DNA from: Clostridia bacterium
GTDB taxonomy: Bacteria; Bacillota; Clostridia; Oscillospirales; CAG-272
NCBI GenBank assembly: GCA_017461365.1
Contig: JAFTYG010000047.1
Location: 1 to 64,000 of the forward strand
Direction: 5' to 3'
Length of the DNA stretch: 64,000 nucleotides
Below are positions 1 to 8,910 of the stretch, in pieces. Position numbers and translations under genes: made by a program. The notes below the pieces were generated by a model, which did not search any database, was not told where the DNA came from, and saw nothing but the letters and a program-made list of their open reading frames with translations. Position 1 is the stretch's first letter. Every line of letters starts with the position of its first letter.

Positions 1-175
1 GAAAACGTTAAAGTTTCGCGGGCTCCTTCCACCGCAAGCGGTCCCCCTTCCTCCCGGAGGAAGGCTATTTACGCAACCCGTTTACGGGTAGCAAGTAACA
101 ATTGCATGGCTGGCAGGCCAATCTAAAGCGCACTTGTGCGCAGCCAGTAGTATTAGGGCTTTGCCCGAAACTGAA
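1..175. repeat. Hairpin-rich intergenic segment, possible mobile repeat
   Basis: No coding frame is credible here. The stretch is a chain of short inverted repeats (ACCCG TTTA CGGGT near 76-89; GCGCACTTGTGCGC at 128-141; a GGGC..GCCC stem near 156-166). This resembles small non-autonomous repeat debris of gut Clostridia, but I see no second full copy in the window. Confidence 0.3.
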
Positions 176-205
176 ATCCCCCCGTTATACGGGGGGATAT
201 TTATT
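176..205 (+). terminator. Rho-independent terminator-like hairpin before radA
   Basis: Nine-base arms ATCCCCCCG (176-184) and CGGGGGGAT (190-198) flank the loop TTATA and are followed by a T/A-rich tail. It probably ends a transcript entering from the left of the window. Confidence 0.6.
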
Positions 206-226
206 TATTCAAAATTCGGAGGGCTA

Positions 227-255
227 TTGATTTTTCCCGAAAAGTAATGTATAAT
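227..255 (+). promoter_or_regulatory. SigA-type promoter of radA
   Basis: TTGATT at 227-232 and TATAAT at 250-255 are separated by 17 bases, about 30 bases upstream of the radA start. Confidence 0.7.
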
Positions 256-286
256 ATTCTCAGTAACAAAAAGGACGGAACTGAAA

Positions 287-1669
287 ATGAAAGGAATAAA
301 AACAGTATATATCTGCTCGGAATGCGAATATGAAAGCCCCAAATGGCTCGGCAGGTGTCCGAAGTGCAATTCGTGGAACACATTCGTTGAGGACGCTGTG
401 GCGGTAGAAAGCCCCTCGGCGGCAAAAAAACGTCCCTCTGTCGCCCGCACGGGCGAAAACAGAGCGGCGCGCTTTTCCGAGCTCTCTGCCCCCGATTACA
501 TAAGAACAGAAACGGGACTCTGCGAGCTTGACAGAGTGCTCGGCGGCGGTCTTGTGACGGGCTCGGTCGTGCTCCTTTCGGGTGAACCGGGTATCGGTAA
601 ATCTACACTTCTTTTGCAGATATGCGACACGCTCTGCAAAGGCAAAACCGTGCTCTACGTTTCGGGCGAGGAATCGAGAAGTCAGCTAAAGCTACGTGCC
701 GAGCGTCTTGGCGTTGAGGGCGAAAGACTCTACGTTCTGACAGAGACAAATATTGAAAGCATACTTGAAGAAGCAAAGACCGTCTCTCCCGACGTGATAA
801 TTGCCGACTCGGTGCAAACGATGTACTCCGACAGAGTCCCCTCCGCCCCGGGAAGCATTACCAACGTCAAGGAGGTCGCTATGTCCTTTATCGCCAAGGC
901 GAAATCCGAGGGCATTTCGGTCATCCTCGTCGGTCACGTGAATAAAGAGGGCGGAATCGCGGGACCAAAGGTGCTCGAGCATATGGTCGATGCCGTTCTC
1001 AATTTCGAAGGCGACAAACGACAGAGCTACCGAATAATCCGCGCAAATAAAAACAGATATGGCTCAACAAATGAGATCGGCGTGTTCGAGATGACCGATA
1101 CGGGGCTCAGAGAAGTCCCCAACCCCTCGGAAATGCTCCTTGCCGACCGCCCCGCAGATACCTCGGGAAACTGCGCAGTCTGCACTATGGAGGGCACACG
1201 CCCACTCGTTGCCGAGATACAGGCGCTCGTCACGCCAACCTCCTTCCCCGCTCCGCGCCGTACCTCAAACGGCATAGATTACAACCGTACATATCTTATA
1301 CTTGCCGTCCTTGAAAAGCGCCTCGGGCTGAAATTCTCTGCAAACGACGTATATCTCAACGTCATCGGCGGTATGCGGATAGACGAGCCCGCCTCCGACC
1401 TCGGAATTGCCTTGGCTCTCATTTCCTCCCTCACCGACAGACCTATCCCCGACGATCTCATCGCCATCGGAGAGCTCGGACTTTCGGGAGAGTGCCGCGG
1501 CGTGGCAAATATCGAAGGGCGCGTCCGCGAGGCGGCAAGACTCGGATTTACCACGGCTGTCGTTCCGCTTCACAACGTGCAAAGCTGTGAGAATATCTCG
1601 GGCATAAAGGTCGTCGCCGCAAAAAACGTCTACGACATTCTGAAATTCCTGAAACCAAAAAAAGAATAA
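287..1669 (+). CDS. radA: DNA repair protein RadA (Sms)
   Basis: Cytosolic RecA-like ATPase that processes recombination intermediates and promotes branch migration. The 460-aa length is typical. A four-Cys zinc finger lies at residues 10-27 (CSEC ... CPKC). The Walker A motif GEPGIGKST is near residue 99, and the RadA-specific KNRYG motif is near residue 255. The C-terminal third is the Lon-protease-like domain, where RadA normally lacks protease activity. The start has AAGGA upstream and a 17-spaced promoter at 227-255. The gene stands alone between two terminators, so it is probably monocistronic. No anomalies seen; the assignment is secure. Confidence 0.97.
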   Translation: MKGIKTVYICSECEYESPKWLGRCPKCNSWNTFVEDAVAVESPSAAKKRPSVARTGENRAARFSELSAPDYIRTETGLCELDRVLGGGLVTGSVVLLSGEPGIGKSTLLLQICDTLCKGKTVLYVSGEESRSQLKLRAERLGVEGERLYVLTETNIESILEEAKTVSPDVIIADSVQTMYSDRVPSAPGSITNVKEVAMSFIAKAKSEGISVILVGHVNKEGGIAGPKVLEHMVDAVLNFEGDKRQSYRIIRANKNRYGSTNEIGVFEMTDTGLREVPNPSEMLLADRPADTSGNCAVCTMEGTRPLVAEIQALVTPTSFPAPRRTSNGIDYNRTYLILAVLEKRLGLKFSANDVYLNVIGGMRIDEPASDLGIALALISSLTDRPIPDDLIAIGELGLSGECRGVANIEGRVREAARLGFTTAVVPLHNVQSCENISGIKVVAAKNVYDILKFLKPKKE

Positions 1670-1709
1670 AATAACAGCTCGACTCCCAAAAAGAGTCGAG
1701 CTGTTATTT
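1669..1709. terminator. Bidirectional terminator between radA and the repeat lipoprotein
   Basis: Perfect 17-base arms (1669-1685 and 1693-1709) around a 7-base loop, with A-run on one side and T-run on the other, serve two convergent genes. The hairpin overlaps the last bases of both stop regions. Confidence 0.9.
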
Positions 1710-2107
1710 TATCTCGGTATAGTCTGAATTTCCGACCAACCCGCTTCAGTATTTGCATTGCCATTGTTTATGGTGTTGCCACCATCGGTATTGCCACCGT
1801 CGGTATTACCGCCGTCAGTGTTCCCACCGTCGGTATTTCCGCCATCGGTATTGCCACCGTCAGTGTTTCCACCGTCAGTGTTTCCGCCATCGGTATTGCC
1901 ACCGTCAGTGTTTCCACCGTCGTTTTTGTCGCCGCCCATCTGCTCGCCTTCGTTGTTACCGCCGTCCCCGAGGGAAATGTCAAGAGTTTCGCTCTCTGTT
2001 TCGCTCTCTTTTACGTCGGGCTCGTCGTTTTCGGCGCAAGCGCAAAGCCCCACCGTAAGGCATAAGCACAACGCAAATACCACCGCCGTAATTTGCCATT
2101 TTTTCAT
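1709..2107 (-). CDS. Lipoprotein with ten GGNTD pentapeptide repeats (operon A)
   Basis: Unrecognised 132-aa secreted lipoprotein. The signal peptide ends in the lipobox VGLCAC, so it should be lipid-anchored on the outer face of the membrane. An acidic Ser/Glu/Thr linker follows, then ten tandem GGNTD units (DNA 1773-1922, 15-bp unit), then a short tail ending in WSEIQTIPR. The repeat looks like a flexible spacer or wall-spanning stalk presenting the C-terminal tail. AGGAG precedes the start and the gap to the upstream isomerase is 12 bases, so it is the last gene of operon A. The protein at 50307-50621 has the same layout (lipobox, acidic linker, Gly-rich repeats, short tail with Trp). Function unknown. 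Confidence 0.85.
   Translation of the reverse strand: MKKWQITAVVFALCLCLTVGLCACAENDEPDVKESETESETLDISLGDGGNNEGEQMGGDKNDGGNTDGGNTDGGNTDGGNTDGGNTDGGNTDGGNTDGGNTDGGNTDGGNTINNGNANTEAGWSEIQTIPR
1773..1922 (-). repeat. 15-bp coding tandem repeat, ten units
   Basis: Ten in-frame 15-bp units encode GGNTD. Units differ at synonymous third positions (ACC/GCC, GTC/ATC, GGT/AGT), so the array is not freshly amplified, but the amino-acid repeat is kept exactly. Confidence 0.9.
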
Positions 2108-2119
2108 AAAATACTCCTC

Positions 2120-3010
2120 TTACAGAACAGGTCTGTTCCTGTCGATCTCAGAAATAAGATATTTTCCAACGTCCGCCATATACTTCGCAGTCATCTGCCT
2201 GAAGCCCTCGGGCGGATTGCCAAGGAAGTTCACCTCATAGGTAAAGTCTCCGTCGTAGTCTATCTCACCGAGAGCCTTTGTTACTTCCATCCAATCTATC
2301 TTTCCGAGGAAAGGCAGAGTATGTCCGTCACCCTTGTAGTCGTTGTCATGAACGTGAAGAGAATGAAGCCTGTCGTGTCCGAGAGCGCGGATGAAATCCC
2401 AAGGCTCGTCGTCCTGCAAAGGAAGTCCGACGTGTCCGATGTCAAGCGTCGCCACCATCCACTCGCTGTCAAGCGTGTCTATGTAGCGCAGAAATTCTTC
2501 TTTTCTTCCGCAAGTATCAAAAACGATGTGCCTTCTTCTCGGATCGACCTGATACATATTTTCAATGCCGACCTTTATGCTCCACTCGCGGCAGTAAGGA
2601 ATGAGACTGCGGTAAAATTCCATATTTTTCTCAAATATCTCCTCCTCATGACCGTGATAAACGTAGTGGTGCAGAGGATGAACAACAGCGATCTTAGCGC
2701 CGAAGAGCGCCGAGATCTCTATAGAACGGAGAATACGTGGATAGATGACCTCACTGTAAAAATTCTCATCATCCCAATGTCTGAATGTAAAGGGCGTGTG
2801 AGTCTGATTTATATGCAAGCCTCCGTCCTCAACAGCCTTGCGTATGCGAGCCGCCTCAGCCTTGTAGTCATCGGTGTTGAGCAACGACTTGTCATCCACC
2901 ATACATCCAAGACCGTAGTCAATAGCGTCAAAGCCCGCGCCCTTGCAGAGCTTTATTCCCTCTTCAAGTCCAAATCTCTCCATAGGTCCGAAATTCATTG
3001 AAAGTTCCAT
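2120..3010 (-). CDS. Sugar phosphate isomerase/epimerase, AP endonuclease family 2 fold (operon A)
   Basis: TIM-barrel protein of the xylose-isomerase-like family, 296 aa. The chain carries the family's metal-ligand segments: VVHPLHH, a Glu in VGIENM, a Cys/Asp/His region at [10 protein letters not shown], and HVHDND. It likely isomerises or epimerises a ketose or inositol-type sugar in the cytosol. The start is set at 3010 because AGGAG sits 8 bases upstream (3019-3023); an ATG 14 codons earlier lacks a ribosome site. It lies between the 51-aa peptide and the repeat lipoprotein of operon A and has no counterpart in operon B. It is the only cytosolic enzyme of this operon and may process the sugar that the surface proteins capture. 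Substrate unknown. Confidence 0.85.
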   Translation of the reverse strand: MELSMNFGPMERFGLEEGIKLCKGAGFDAIDYGLGCMVDDKSLLNTDDYKAEAARIRKAVEDGGLHINQTHTPFTFRHWDDENFYSEVIYPRILRSIEISALFGAKIAVVHPLHHYVYHGHEEEIFEKNMEFYRSLIPYCREWSIKVGIENMYQVDPRRRHIVFDTCGRKEEFLRYIDTLDSEWMVATLDIGHVGLPLQDDEPWDFIRALGHDRLHSLHVHDNDYKGDGHTLPFLGKIDWMEVTKALGEIDYDGDFTYEVNFLGNPPEGFRQMTAKYMADVGKYLISEIDRNRPVL

Positions 3011-3091
3011 AGCTTTTTCTCCTGTGTAATCTTTAAGATCAAGGGCTGTCATATCCGTATGAATACAACAGCCCTTTCGTGTTAATTCAGA

Positions 3092-3247
3092 TCAATATCC
3101 CGAATCGTTGAATTCTCCGAAGTCCTCGCCGTTAAGCACCATTCCCGTGGTAAACGTACCGAGCGTCATACCTGCGGAGCTTGTGATAACGTCTGATGAC
3201 TCAAAGAATATTCTTGTCATCTCGGGGGTGTTATATGCTCTTTTCAT
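3092..3247 (-). CDS. Small peptide A of the MKxxYxTPE...DVITxSA type (operon A)
   Basis: A 51-aa ORF starting MKRAYNTPEM, with SSDVITSSAG near residues 17-26 and an acidic/aromatic tail EDFGEFNDSGY. It has no signal peptide. The Shine-Dalgarno AAGGAGG (3255-3261) overlaps the stop codon of the secreted protein at 3260, which indicates coupled translation. A second peptide of the same pattern (50624-50776) sits in the same place behind the other large secreted protein. Positions M1, K2, Y5, T7, P8, E9 and the DVIT-x-SA block match. I do not recognise a named family. It could be a modified-peptide precursor, a chaperone-like partner or a regulatory peptide; none is shown. Confidence 0.8.
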   Translation of the reverse strand: MKRAYNTPEMTRIFFESSDVITSSAGMTLGTFTTGMVLNGEDFGEFNDSGY

Positions 3248-3259
3248 ATCCGCGCCTCC

Positions 3260-5317
3260 TTAGCTGATAGTAGCGCTTGTAAGAGCGCCGTCTACGAACT
3301 TAACTGTGATAATATCACCGCCCGTCGTAGTCTTTGCCGTGTCTCTGTTTGTTACGTAGGTTGTGATAACGTACGTAACGGTTCCCTCTGCGGGAATGTC
3401 GTTAATAGTAAGAGTTGTAAGATACTCAACGCCGAGGTCGGATGCGTTCACCGTCTCCTCACCGTTTGCGCCGTATGCCTTGACCGAGCTGTAGACCACG
3501 TCGGACTTAGTATAGGCAAAGGTTGTAGAGCCGCCCTCAACAGTCTTTGCAACGGTTACGCCTACGTTGCAGTATTCGAGCTTGTGGATACCGAATACAA
3601 GACGGTAAGCGCCTGCGTTCGACGTGCCGTCGAGTCCCTTCTGATGACCGAGAGCAACAACTGTCTTTCCGTAAGCCTGAGCAAGCTCGATCTCATCTGC
3701 AAGCTTGTCAACGACGTTCTGGAAAGTGATAGTCTCAGAAAGCTCGTAGCCCGTTCCGTCAGCCTTTTCAACGTAGATCTTATCTGTAAGCGCGCGGGTT
3801 GCCAATGTATTGCCGTTCGCCACACCGGGGTAAGCAACCTTTGTTGTTCCGTCTGCGCATATACCGTTGACGCCAAGTCCCATTATCTGAGGAAGAGCAT
3901 CAGCGGTCTGTCTGTTCTTGTAAGTAAACTCGTTCGTTCCTACATATGAAGTGTCCGTACAGCCCTCAGAAATATCTATAGACAAGCTATTCTTAACGTA
4001 AAGCGTATCGACAGCAGCACCAGCGGAGATCCAAGAAGAACCTACCAGACCGCCCTTTCTTGTAGCAGCCGTCTTAATACCAGTAGACGTATTATAACAG
4101 TTCTCCATGAGATATGTATGATCACCGGCTTCATCGGTTATTTCTGTAAGAGTATTTGTACCGCCTACGATACCGCCCCAATAATGGCTGCCGGGGATTC
4201 CCGAAGAAGATACCGTAACAGTGCTGTTATTCCAACAATTAGAAATCGTCATACCTGCCATAACCTTGGAATACAGCTCTTGACAGCCGGTTGTATATCC
4301 GTTAGCCGAACAGTACAGAGCGCCAACTATTCCTCCTATTGCCGTTTCCGCGCCATTAGAAGTATTTGTGTCGGGTTTAGCAGTTATATTGATAACACCG
4401 TTGTTTATGCAATGATCAACAACAGTCGCGCGAGCCAAAAGACCTACGATACCGCCGACACAAGTAACTACACGAGCAGCCGCGTTAATGGTACCGTCAA
4501 AAGTACAGTTGCGGATAGTTGTTCCGAGAGCCACACCTGCGATAGCTCCCGCCTTAACTCCGTCGCCCCAATGATTGATTTTTGTGCGGCCGGTTGTCGC
4601 TGTAAGAGAACAGTTCTTATCAATGACTATATTCTCAATTACGTTGAAATCCGCCTTTCCTGCATCCGCATGAACGACAGGCTCTCCGTTGTTGTAATCA
4701 AGAGTGGGAGCATAAGCCTTACCTACAAGGATACCCGAACAAGGATCGTAAGACGTTACGTCGATATTCTCAAGAACCATATTTTTCAGTGTAGCTCCGT
4801 AAATAACGGCAAACAGACCTACGCACCAGTTGTCGTTGGAATGATCCTTAGTATTTCTGCTTATTACGTTTGCGTTCTGCAATGCAAAACCGTTACCGTT
4901 ATAATTTCCGCCAAAGCCTCCATAGATCTTTCCGTCTTCCTTAGAGGTATCACCCTTGTTAGTATCAGCGATATATCCTCCGACAGCCATTATATTAGCT
5001 CCTTGGAAGTCAATATCACAAACCTGTTCAAAATAAGAGCCTACAAAGGATGTTGCTGAAATATTATAAGGTCTGAAATCCTTATTACCGTCTCCGTCGG
5101 TATCCTCAGTTGCCAGATGAGGATTGGTCACGTTATCCGATAACCAAACGAAGTTTCCGGGGGTTGCTATGAGATAGGGATCTTCCTTCGTACCGCTGCC
5201 CTTGGGCTGTTCTGCCGTCCATGTAACCGTCTCTGCCGATACGGGCAAGACAGTAAAGACCGAAAGAACACCCAACAGCATCACGGCTGTGAGAAACAGA
5301 GATAATGCTTTTTTCAT
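3260..5317 (-). CDS. Sec-secreted parallel beta-helix (GLUG-type) surface protein (operon A)
   Basis: A 685-aa exported protein. The signal peptide ends at about residue 28 (LPVSA-ET). The segment GSGTKEDPYLIAT begins the mature region, as in many GLUG proteins. Repeated GGIVG / GAIAG / GGLVG blocks in the middle are typical of right-handed beta-helix adhesins or glycan binders. The last ~110 residues (from GAYRLVFGIHKLEYCNVGV) resemble a beta-sandwich module common at the C-terminus of clostridial secreted proteins. No LPXTG, SLH, dockerin or transmembrane anchor is visible, so attachment is unexplained. The start at 5317 has GGAGG 8 bases upstream and is preferred over an ATG five codons earlier. 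Confidence 0.85.
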   Translation of the reverse strand: MKKALSLFLTAVMLLGVLSVFTVLPVSAETVTWTAEQPKGSGTKEDPYLIATPGNFVWLSDNVTNPHLATEDTDGDGNKDFRPYNISATSFVGSYFEQVCDIDFQGANIMAVGGYIADTNKGDTSKEDGKIYGGFGGNYNGNGFALQNANVISRNTKDHSNDNWCVGLFAVIYGATLKNMVLENIDVTSYDPCSGILVGKAYAPTLDYNNGEPVVHADAGKADFNVIENIVIDKNCSLTATTGRTKINHWGDGVKAGAIAGVALGTTIRNCTFDGTINAAARVVTCVGGIVGLLARATVVDHCINNGVINITAKPDTNTSNGAETAIGGIVGALYCSANGYTTGCQELYSKVMAGMTISNCWNNSTVTVSSSGIPGSHYWGGIVGGTNTLTEITDEAGDHTYLMENCYNTSTGIKTAATRKGGLVGSSWISAGAAVDTLYVKNSLSIDISEGCTDTSYVGTNEFTYKNRQTADALPQIMGLGVNGICADGTTKVAYPGVANGNTLATRALTDKIYVEKADGTGYELSETITFQNVVDKLADEIELAQAYGKTVVALGHQKGLDGTSNAGAYRLVFGIHKLEYCNVGVTVAKTVEGGSTTFAYTKSDVVYSSVKAYGANGEETVNASDLGVEYLTTLTINDIPAEGTVTYVITTYVTNRDTAKTTTGGDIITVKFVDGALTSATIS

Positions 5318-5429
5318 GAGTTTTTCCTCCATTTAAAAATTTTTTTATTTTCTCTTTTTGAGAATCAGAATGTCAGGCGCAACCGTGTTGCGCATATTTG
5401 TGTGAGGCGTCCATTTTACGCCGTCACAA

Positions 5430-7259
5430 TTACTTAAAGCTGAAATCCACGAAGTGCGGCGCGTGGTCGCTTGTGGAAGCCGTCAGCGTGTCGCTTATAA
5501 CAGCGTACTCGTCAACCGTCACCGCGTTCTTATTACCGCCGATCATTATGTGGTCGATAGCCTGTGCCGCTGTTGCCGAGGGCGCAGCGGGCATAAGGAA
5601 TATTCCGTAGCTTTCATCGTATGTATAGGCGTTGTGGTGGCAGGAGTTCTGCGCGCTTACCGTAGCAACGTCACGCACGCTTGTAAGTCCGCCCGTTATC
5701 AATGCCTGATAGGGGGTATTAGATACCGTGGTGTTGTAGTCGCCGCCCGTAAAGATCGAAATATTCTCACCGCCATGCTCGGACGCCTTGATAGCCGCCA
5801 CGCAATCAAGAAGCGCCTGCGCGTCAAGAAGCCTTGCCGCGTCTCCGTTCGCCTGAGTCTGTCCCGATACCATACTGTTTGCTGTAAAGTGAGAGTCGGT
5901 CATACCGAATACCTTACCCGTCGCCTTGACCTTAAAGATACACCACATCGTGTTGTAGCCGCTTCCGCCCTTCTTCGAGCCGTAATCGAGACATTCGAGC
6001 GTATTGGTGTTGTACCAGATGGGATTTCCGCTGAAATCCACCTTCTCGGCATATCCTTTTGCCTTGAGCCAATTTTCTATATCCTCGCGTCCCGTTCTCA
6101 TCTCCTGAAATCCTATAACGTCAGGCATATATTCCTCATATACCGCCGTCGCTATCTTTAATCTTGTAGCTATAGGATTGGGGTTGGTCTGTTGATCTGC
6201 GTTGAGGTATCCCCATACGTTGTGGTACATGATACGCACGTCGCTGTCACATTTGAGGTTTGCGGGCGCTAAGGAAGCTCCGCTCCACTTCTGACCTTTT
6301 TCGAGAGAAATGTTCGCCTCGGAATACTTGAATACCTCGGCTTGGAACTTGACGTTTACCGATATGTACGAGAATATATCGTTTGAGACTACCTCAAGTC
6401 CCTTGTCCGTAACCTCGATATTGTACTTTCCATCCTCGGGCGTTATGGTCGTCCTGCTGGTGTTACCAATAAGGATAGCCTTGCCTGCCGTAGCGTTCTT
6501 GTCGGACACAACGTCAAGCGATATTCCCGAATAGGTCGTTATATGCTTTTTGAGCAGTGTAGCAAAATATTCCTCGGCATATCCGCCCTCGGGATAAACT
6601 ATCTGACAGTTCGATATATCCTCACCGAGAAGCTTTATGCTCTTTATGAAGTATTGGCTTTGCTTGTGATAGTCGTTCTCGGTCTTAAAGACGAGCTCAC
6701 CCGTCGTGCCATAGCTGAGAGCGCTGTTGTCCTTTATCATATTTGTGATAAAGTAATTGATAGCCGATACAATAGCCTTTGTTCCGACTCCGTTTATAAC
6801 GAGCTTGTTACCGTCAGCCTTTATAACGTACTCCGAAAAGCCCATGCCCTCGATAGCCGCCGCAGATTGCGGACGGTTGGTCTCGCCTATGAGTATCTCA
6901 TACGCCGCGTCGTCGGGCTCAACGTCCCAACCCATAAAGTCCTCGGTATATTCGATCTCAACGCCCGTGTAATTCTTAAAGGCGTCTATGAGCGAATTTA
7001 CCGCCGCAAGCATCTCCTCCGTAAACAGCTCGCTGTCCATAGGAACGATGATAACGTAGTCGGTCTTACCGCCCGAGGCAAGCGTGAGTGTGTAGTCGGG
7101 TTCAGATGCTTCGGTCTCGGTCTCGCTGTCGGTCTCCGATACGCTTCCGCTCTCTTCTACGTCGCCGTTATCCTTGCATGAAGCAAGGCTGATAAGCGCT
7201 CCCGCGCACATACAGAGACAAAGTAAAATACTGAGCAGACGTTTTAGATTTTGTTTCAT
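5430..7259 (-). CDS. Lipoprotein with endonuclease/exonuclease/phosphatase domain (operon A)
   Basis: A 609-aa surface lipoprotein (lipobox ISLASC, Cys28) with an acidic Ser/Glu linker. Residues ~60-165 and ~200-300 are two related alpha/beta modules, each with an ILIG-[EN]-T-[NS]-R segment, reminiscent of the GH20b/GH67-N-like domains in carbohydrate enzymes. Residues ~330-609 form an EEP-fold phosphodiesterase with the expected catalytic pieces: YHNVWG, GFQEMR, TDSHF, GGDYN, AIDHIM and SDHAPH. It should be an active Mg-dependent phosphoesterase outside the cell, with a phosphorylated glycan, lipid or nucleic acid as possible substrates. AAGGAG precedes the start chosen at 7259. The metallo-beta-lactamase lipoprotein at 54953-56818 carries a related N-terminal module. 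Confidence 0.85.
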   Translation of the reverse strand: MKQNLKRLLSILLCLCMCAGALISLASCKDNGDVEESGSVSETDSETETEASEPDYTLTLASGGKTDYVIIVPMDSELFTEEMLAAVNSLIDAFKNYTGVEIEYTEDFMGWDVEPDDAAYEILIGETNRPQSAAAIEGMGFSEYVIKADGNKLVINGVGTKAIVSAINYFITNMIKDNSALSYGTTGELVFKTENDYHKQSQYFIKSIKLLGEDISNCQIVYPEGGYAEEYFATLLKKHITTYSGISLDVVSDKNATAGKAILIGNTSRTTITPEDGKYNIEVTDKGLEVVSNDIFSYISVNVKFQAEVFKYSEANISLEKGQKWSGASLAPANLKCDSDVRIMYHNVWGYLNADQQTNPNPIATRLKIATAVYEEYMPDVIGFQEMRTGREDIENWLKAKGYAEKVDFSGNPIWYNTNTLECLDYGSKKGGSGYNTMWCIFKVKATGKVFGMTDSHFTANSMVSGQTQANGDAARLLDAQALLDCVAAIKASEHGGENISIFTGGDYNTTVSNTPYQALITGGLTSVRDVATVSAQNSCHHNAYTYDESYGIFLMPAAPSATAAQAIDHIMIGGNKNAVTVDEYAVISDTLTASTSDHAPHFVDFSFK

Positions 7260-7299
7260 AATTTCTTCTCCTTTCATAGCTTGAATAAGGGGAAGATGC

Positions 7300-8769
7300 T
7301 TATTCCTGATTGTAGAAAGCTATGATATTTGCAAGACCTGTGATACTTGTCTGCATTGCGGGCGTCAACTCAGAAGAAAGCTCTGTTGTAGGATTCGACG
7401 TTGCCTTTTGATATGCGCTGAATACGTTCATCGTTCCGCCCTGGTCAAGCATCCATGCAAAATCAAAATAGAGCGACTCTCTTGCAATGTCCATCATCCT
7501 TGCATCCTCGGGGCTGTCTGCTATCTGCGCCTTCATCGCCGTATCAAAGAAGCCCGTAACTACCGTGTTGTAGCTGTGATAGTTAAGCGCATCGAGAATA
7601 ACTGCCGAGAAGTGATAATCTGCCGCCGTCTTGGGAATAGCGAAGGTCGAAACACCGTAAGAGGTGCTTATGTATTCTCCGCCCTCCTCGTACATAGGCA
7701 TGGGAATTACACCGTAGTTTGCGCCCGTTTTCTTAACGGTACTGCCCGCATACATACAGGTCGCGTAGAATGCCGCCTTCTTTTCTCCAAGCAGCTTTGC
7801 CTTGCCCGCCATATTGGTACGCGCGGTGCTGCCTCCGCCAAAGTAATTTGTAGAGGTATCGTGAATGAGCGACTTTACCTTGGCCTGAATATTGAGATTA
7901 AGAGCTCTGCTCTCAGCGATAAGCTCAATAGTTCCGTTGTCCTTTATCTCCGTGAGCTTCAGATCTGCGGATATAAGCTGAGAACGGAGAGAGTGAACGT
8001 CGTAGATCGCGCCGTACACGTCATCGTCCGTGGTATCCGCGGTATCCATACCCGCCGAAACCTGCTTACCGATCTCGAGCATCTTGTCGATAGTCCACTT
8101 TTTGTCGTTTACGATCTGATACATATCGAGTCCGAGTGTATCTGTCATATCCTTGTTGAAGAATACTATCTCGATGTTCTCAAGCACCTCGAGTGATGCG
8201 TCGCCCGCAACGGTGTAGAGCTTGTTGTTGATGGTTACGTTGTCGTTCCACTGGGAGTACCAATAATCCTGATTGAACGCGAGCTCGTCTCTTGCGTAGA
8301 GATTGAGGAAAAGTCCCTGCTGTTCAAGCAGCCACCAATAGTCGGGAACTGCAAGGTCGTAAGCAGAGCCGCTGTTTGCAAGCGCGGTTATCCACTCATC
8401 GGTCTTTGTATCGCCGTTGTCCTCTTTGATCTTGATATTTACTCCAAAGTCCTCCTGAACCTTCATGTTTCTCTTGTAGGTTCCGCTTACTACCTTATCC
8501 GTAGAGTCCTTTTCGGCGTACAGATAATGGTTTCTGCTCTTTCTGACGTACATGGTGTAGTCTCTTGCAACACCTCCCTGAGAGAAGTCCTCGTTGACTA
8601 TCTCCGTACGGGTGGTCTCGGTTTCGGTGTCCGTCACCACGTCGCTTACGGTTTCTTCGCCCTTTGTTCCCGAGCCCGAGTCCTTATTATCGGGTGTGTC
8701 GTTCTTACAGGATACGAGCACGCCGAGAAGCATTATAAGGCAAAGCAATGCACACAGTATTTTTTTCAT
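7300..8769 (-). CDS. Extracellular solute-binding-type lipoprotein (operon A)
   Basis: A 489-aa family 1-like binding protein, lipid-anchored by Cys21 (LVSC), with an acidic Thr/Glu linker. Binding-protein landmarks include YDLAVPDYWWL, a KKWTIDKMLE segment and an AIPKTA region before the C-terminal lobe. No ABC permease or ATPase gene lies near, unlike standard sugar ABC operons, so it either uses a distant or shared permease or acts as a surface capture protein. It is the first gene of operon A, with a 17-spaced promoter at 8882-8910. The start at 8769 has GGAGG 5 bases upstream. A paralogue at 53325-54836 shares the QQGL and KWT-[IV]-[DE]-KM segments. Confidence 0.88.
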   Translation of the reverse strand: MKKILCALLCLIMLLGVLVSCKNDTPDNKDSGSGTKGEETVSDVVTDTETETTRTEIVNEDFSQGGVARDYTMYVRKSRNHYLYAEKDSTDKVVSGTYKRNMKVQEDFGVNIKIKEDNGDTKTDEWITALANSGSAYDLAVPDYWWLLEQQGLFLNLYARDELAFNQDYWYSQWNDNVTINNKLYTVAGDASLEVLENIEIVFFNKDMTDTLGLDMYQIVNDKKWTIDKMLEIGKQVSAGMDTADTTDDDVYGAIYDVHSLRSQLISADLKLTEIKDNGTIELIAESRALNLNIQAKVKSLIHDTSTNYFGGGSTARTNMAGKAKLLGEKKAAFYATCMYAGSTVKKTGANYGVIPMPMYEEGGEYISTSYGVSTFAIPKTAADYHFSAVILDALNYHSYNTVVTGFFDTAMKAQIADSPEDARMMDIARESLYFDFAWMLDQGGTMNVFSAYQKATSNPTTELSSELTPAMQTSITGLANIIAFYNQE

Positions 8770-8881
8770 AATTACCTCCATACTTTATTCTTTCTCTGTG
8801 TACCGAATGATCCGCTTTATTTGTACATTTTGCGTCATACTACACAATTTTGCACAAATTGCAGACTCATTCATCTGTATT

Positions 8882-8910
8882 ATTATACAACTAACTTTAA
8901 ACCAAGTCAA
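8882..8910 (-). promoter_or_regulatory. Promoter of surface operon A
   Basis: On the minus strand TTGACT (8905-8910) and TATAAT (8882-8887) have a 17-base spacer. This is the only strong promoter seen upstream of the six minus-strand genes from 8769 down to 1709. Confidence 0.7.

Noticed and set aside
1753-2058. CRISPR-like regular repeats
   Set aside because: The 15-bp units are contiguous, in frame and encode GGNTD in a lipoprotein; there are no spacers and no cas genes.
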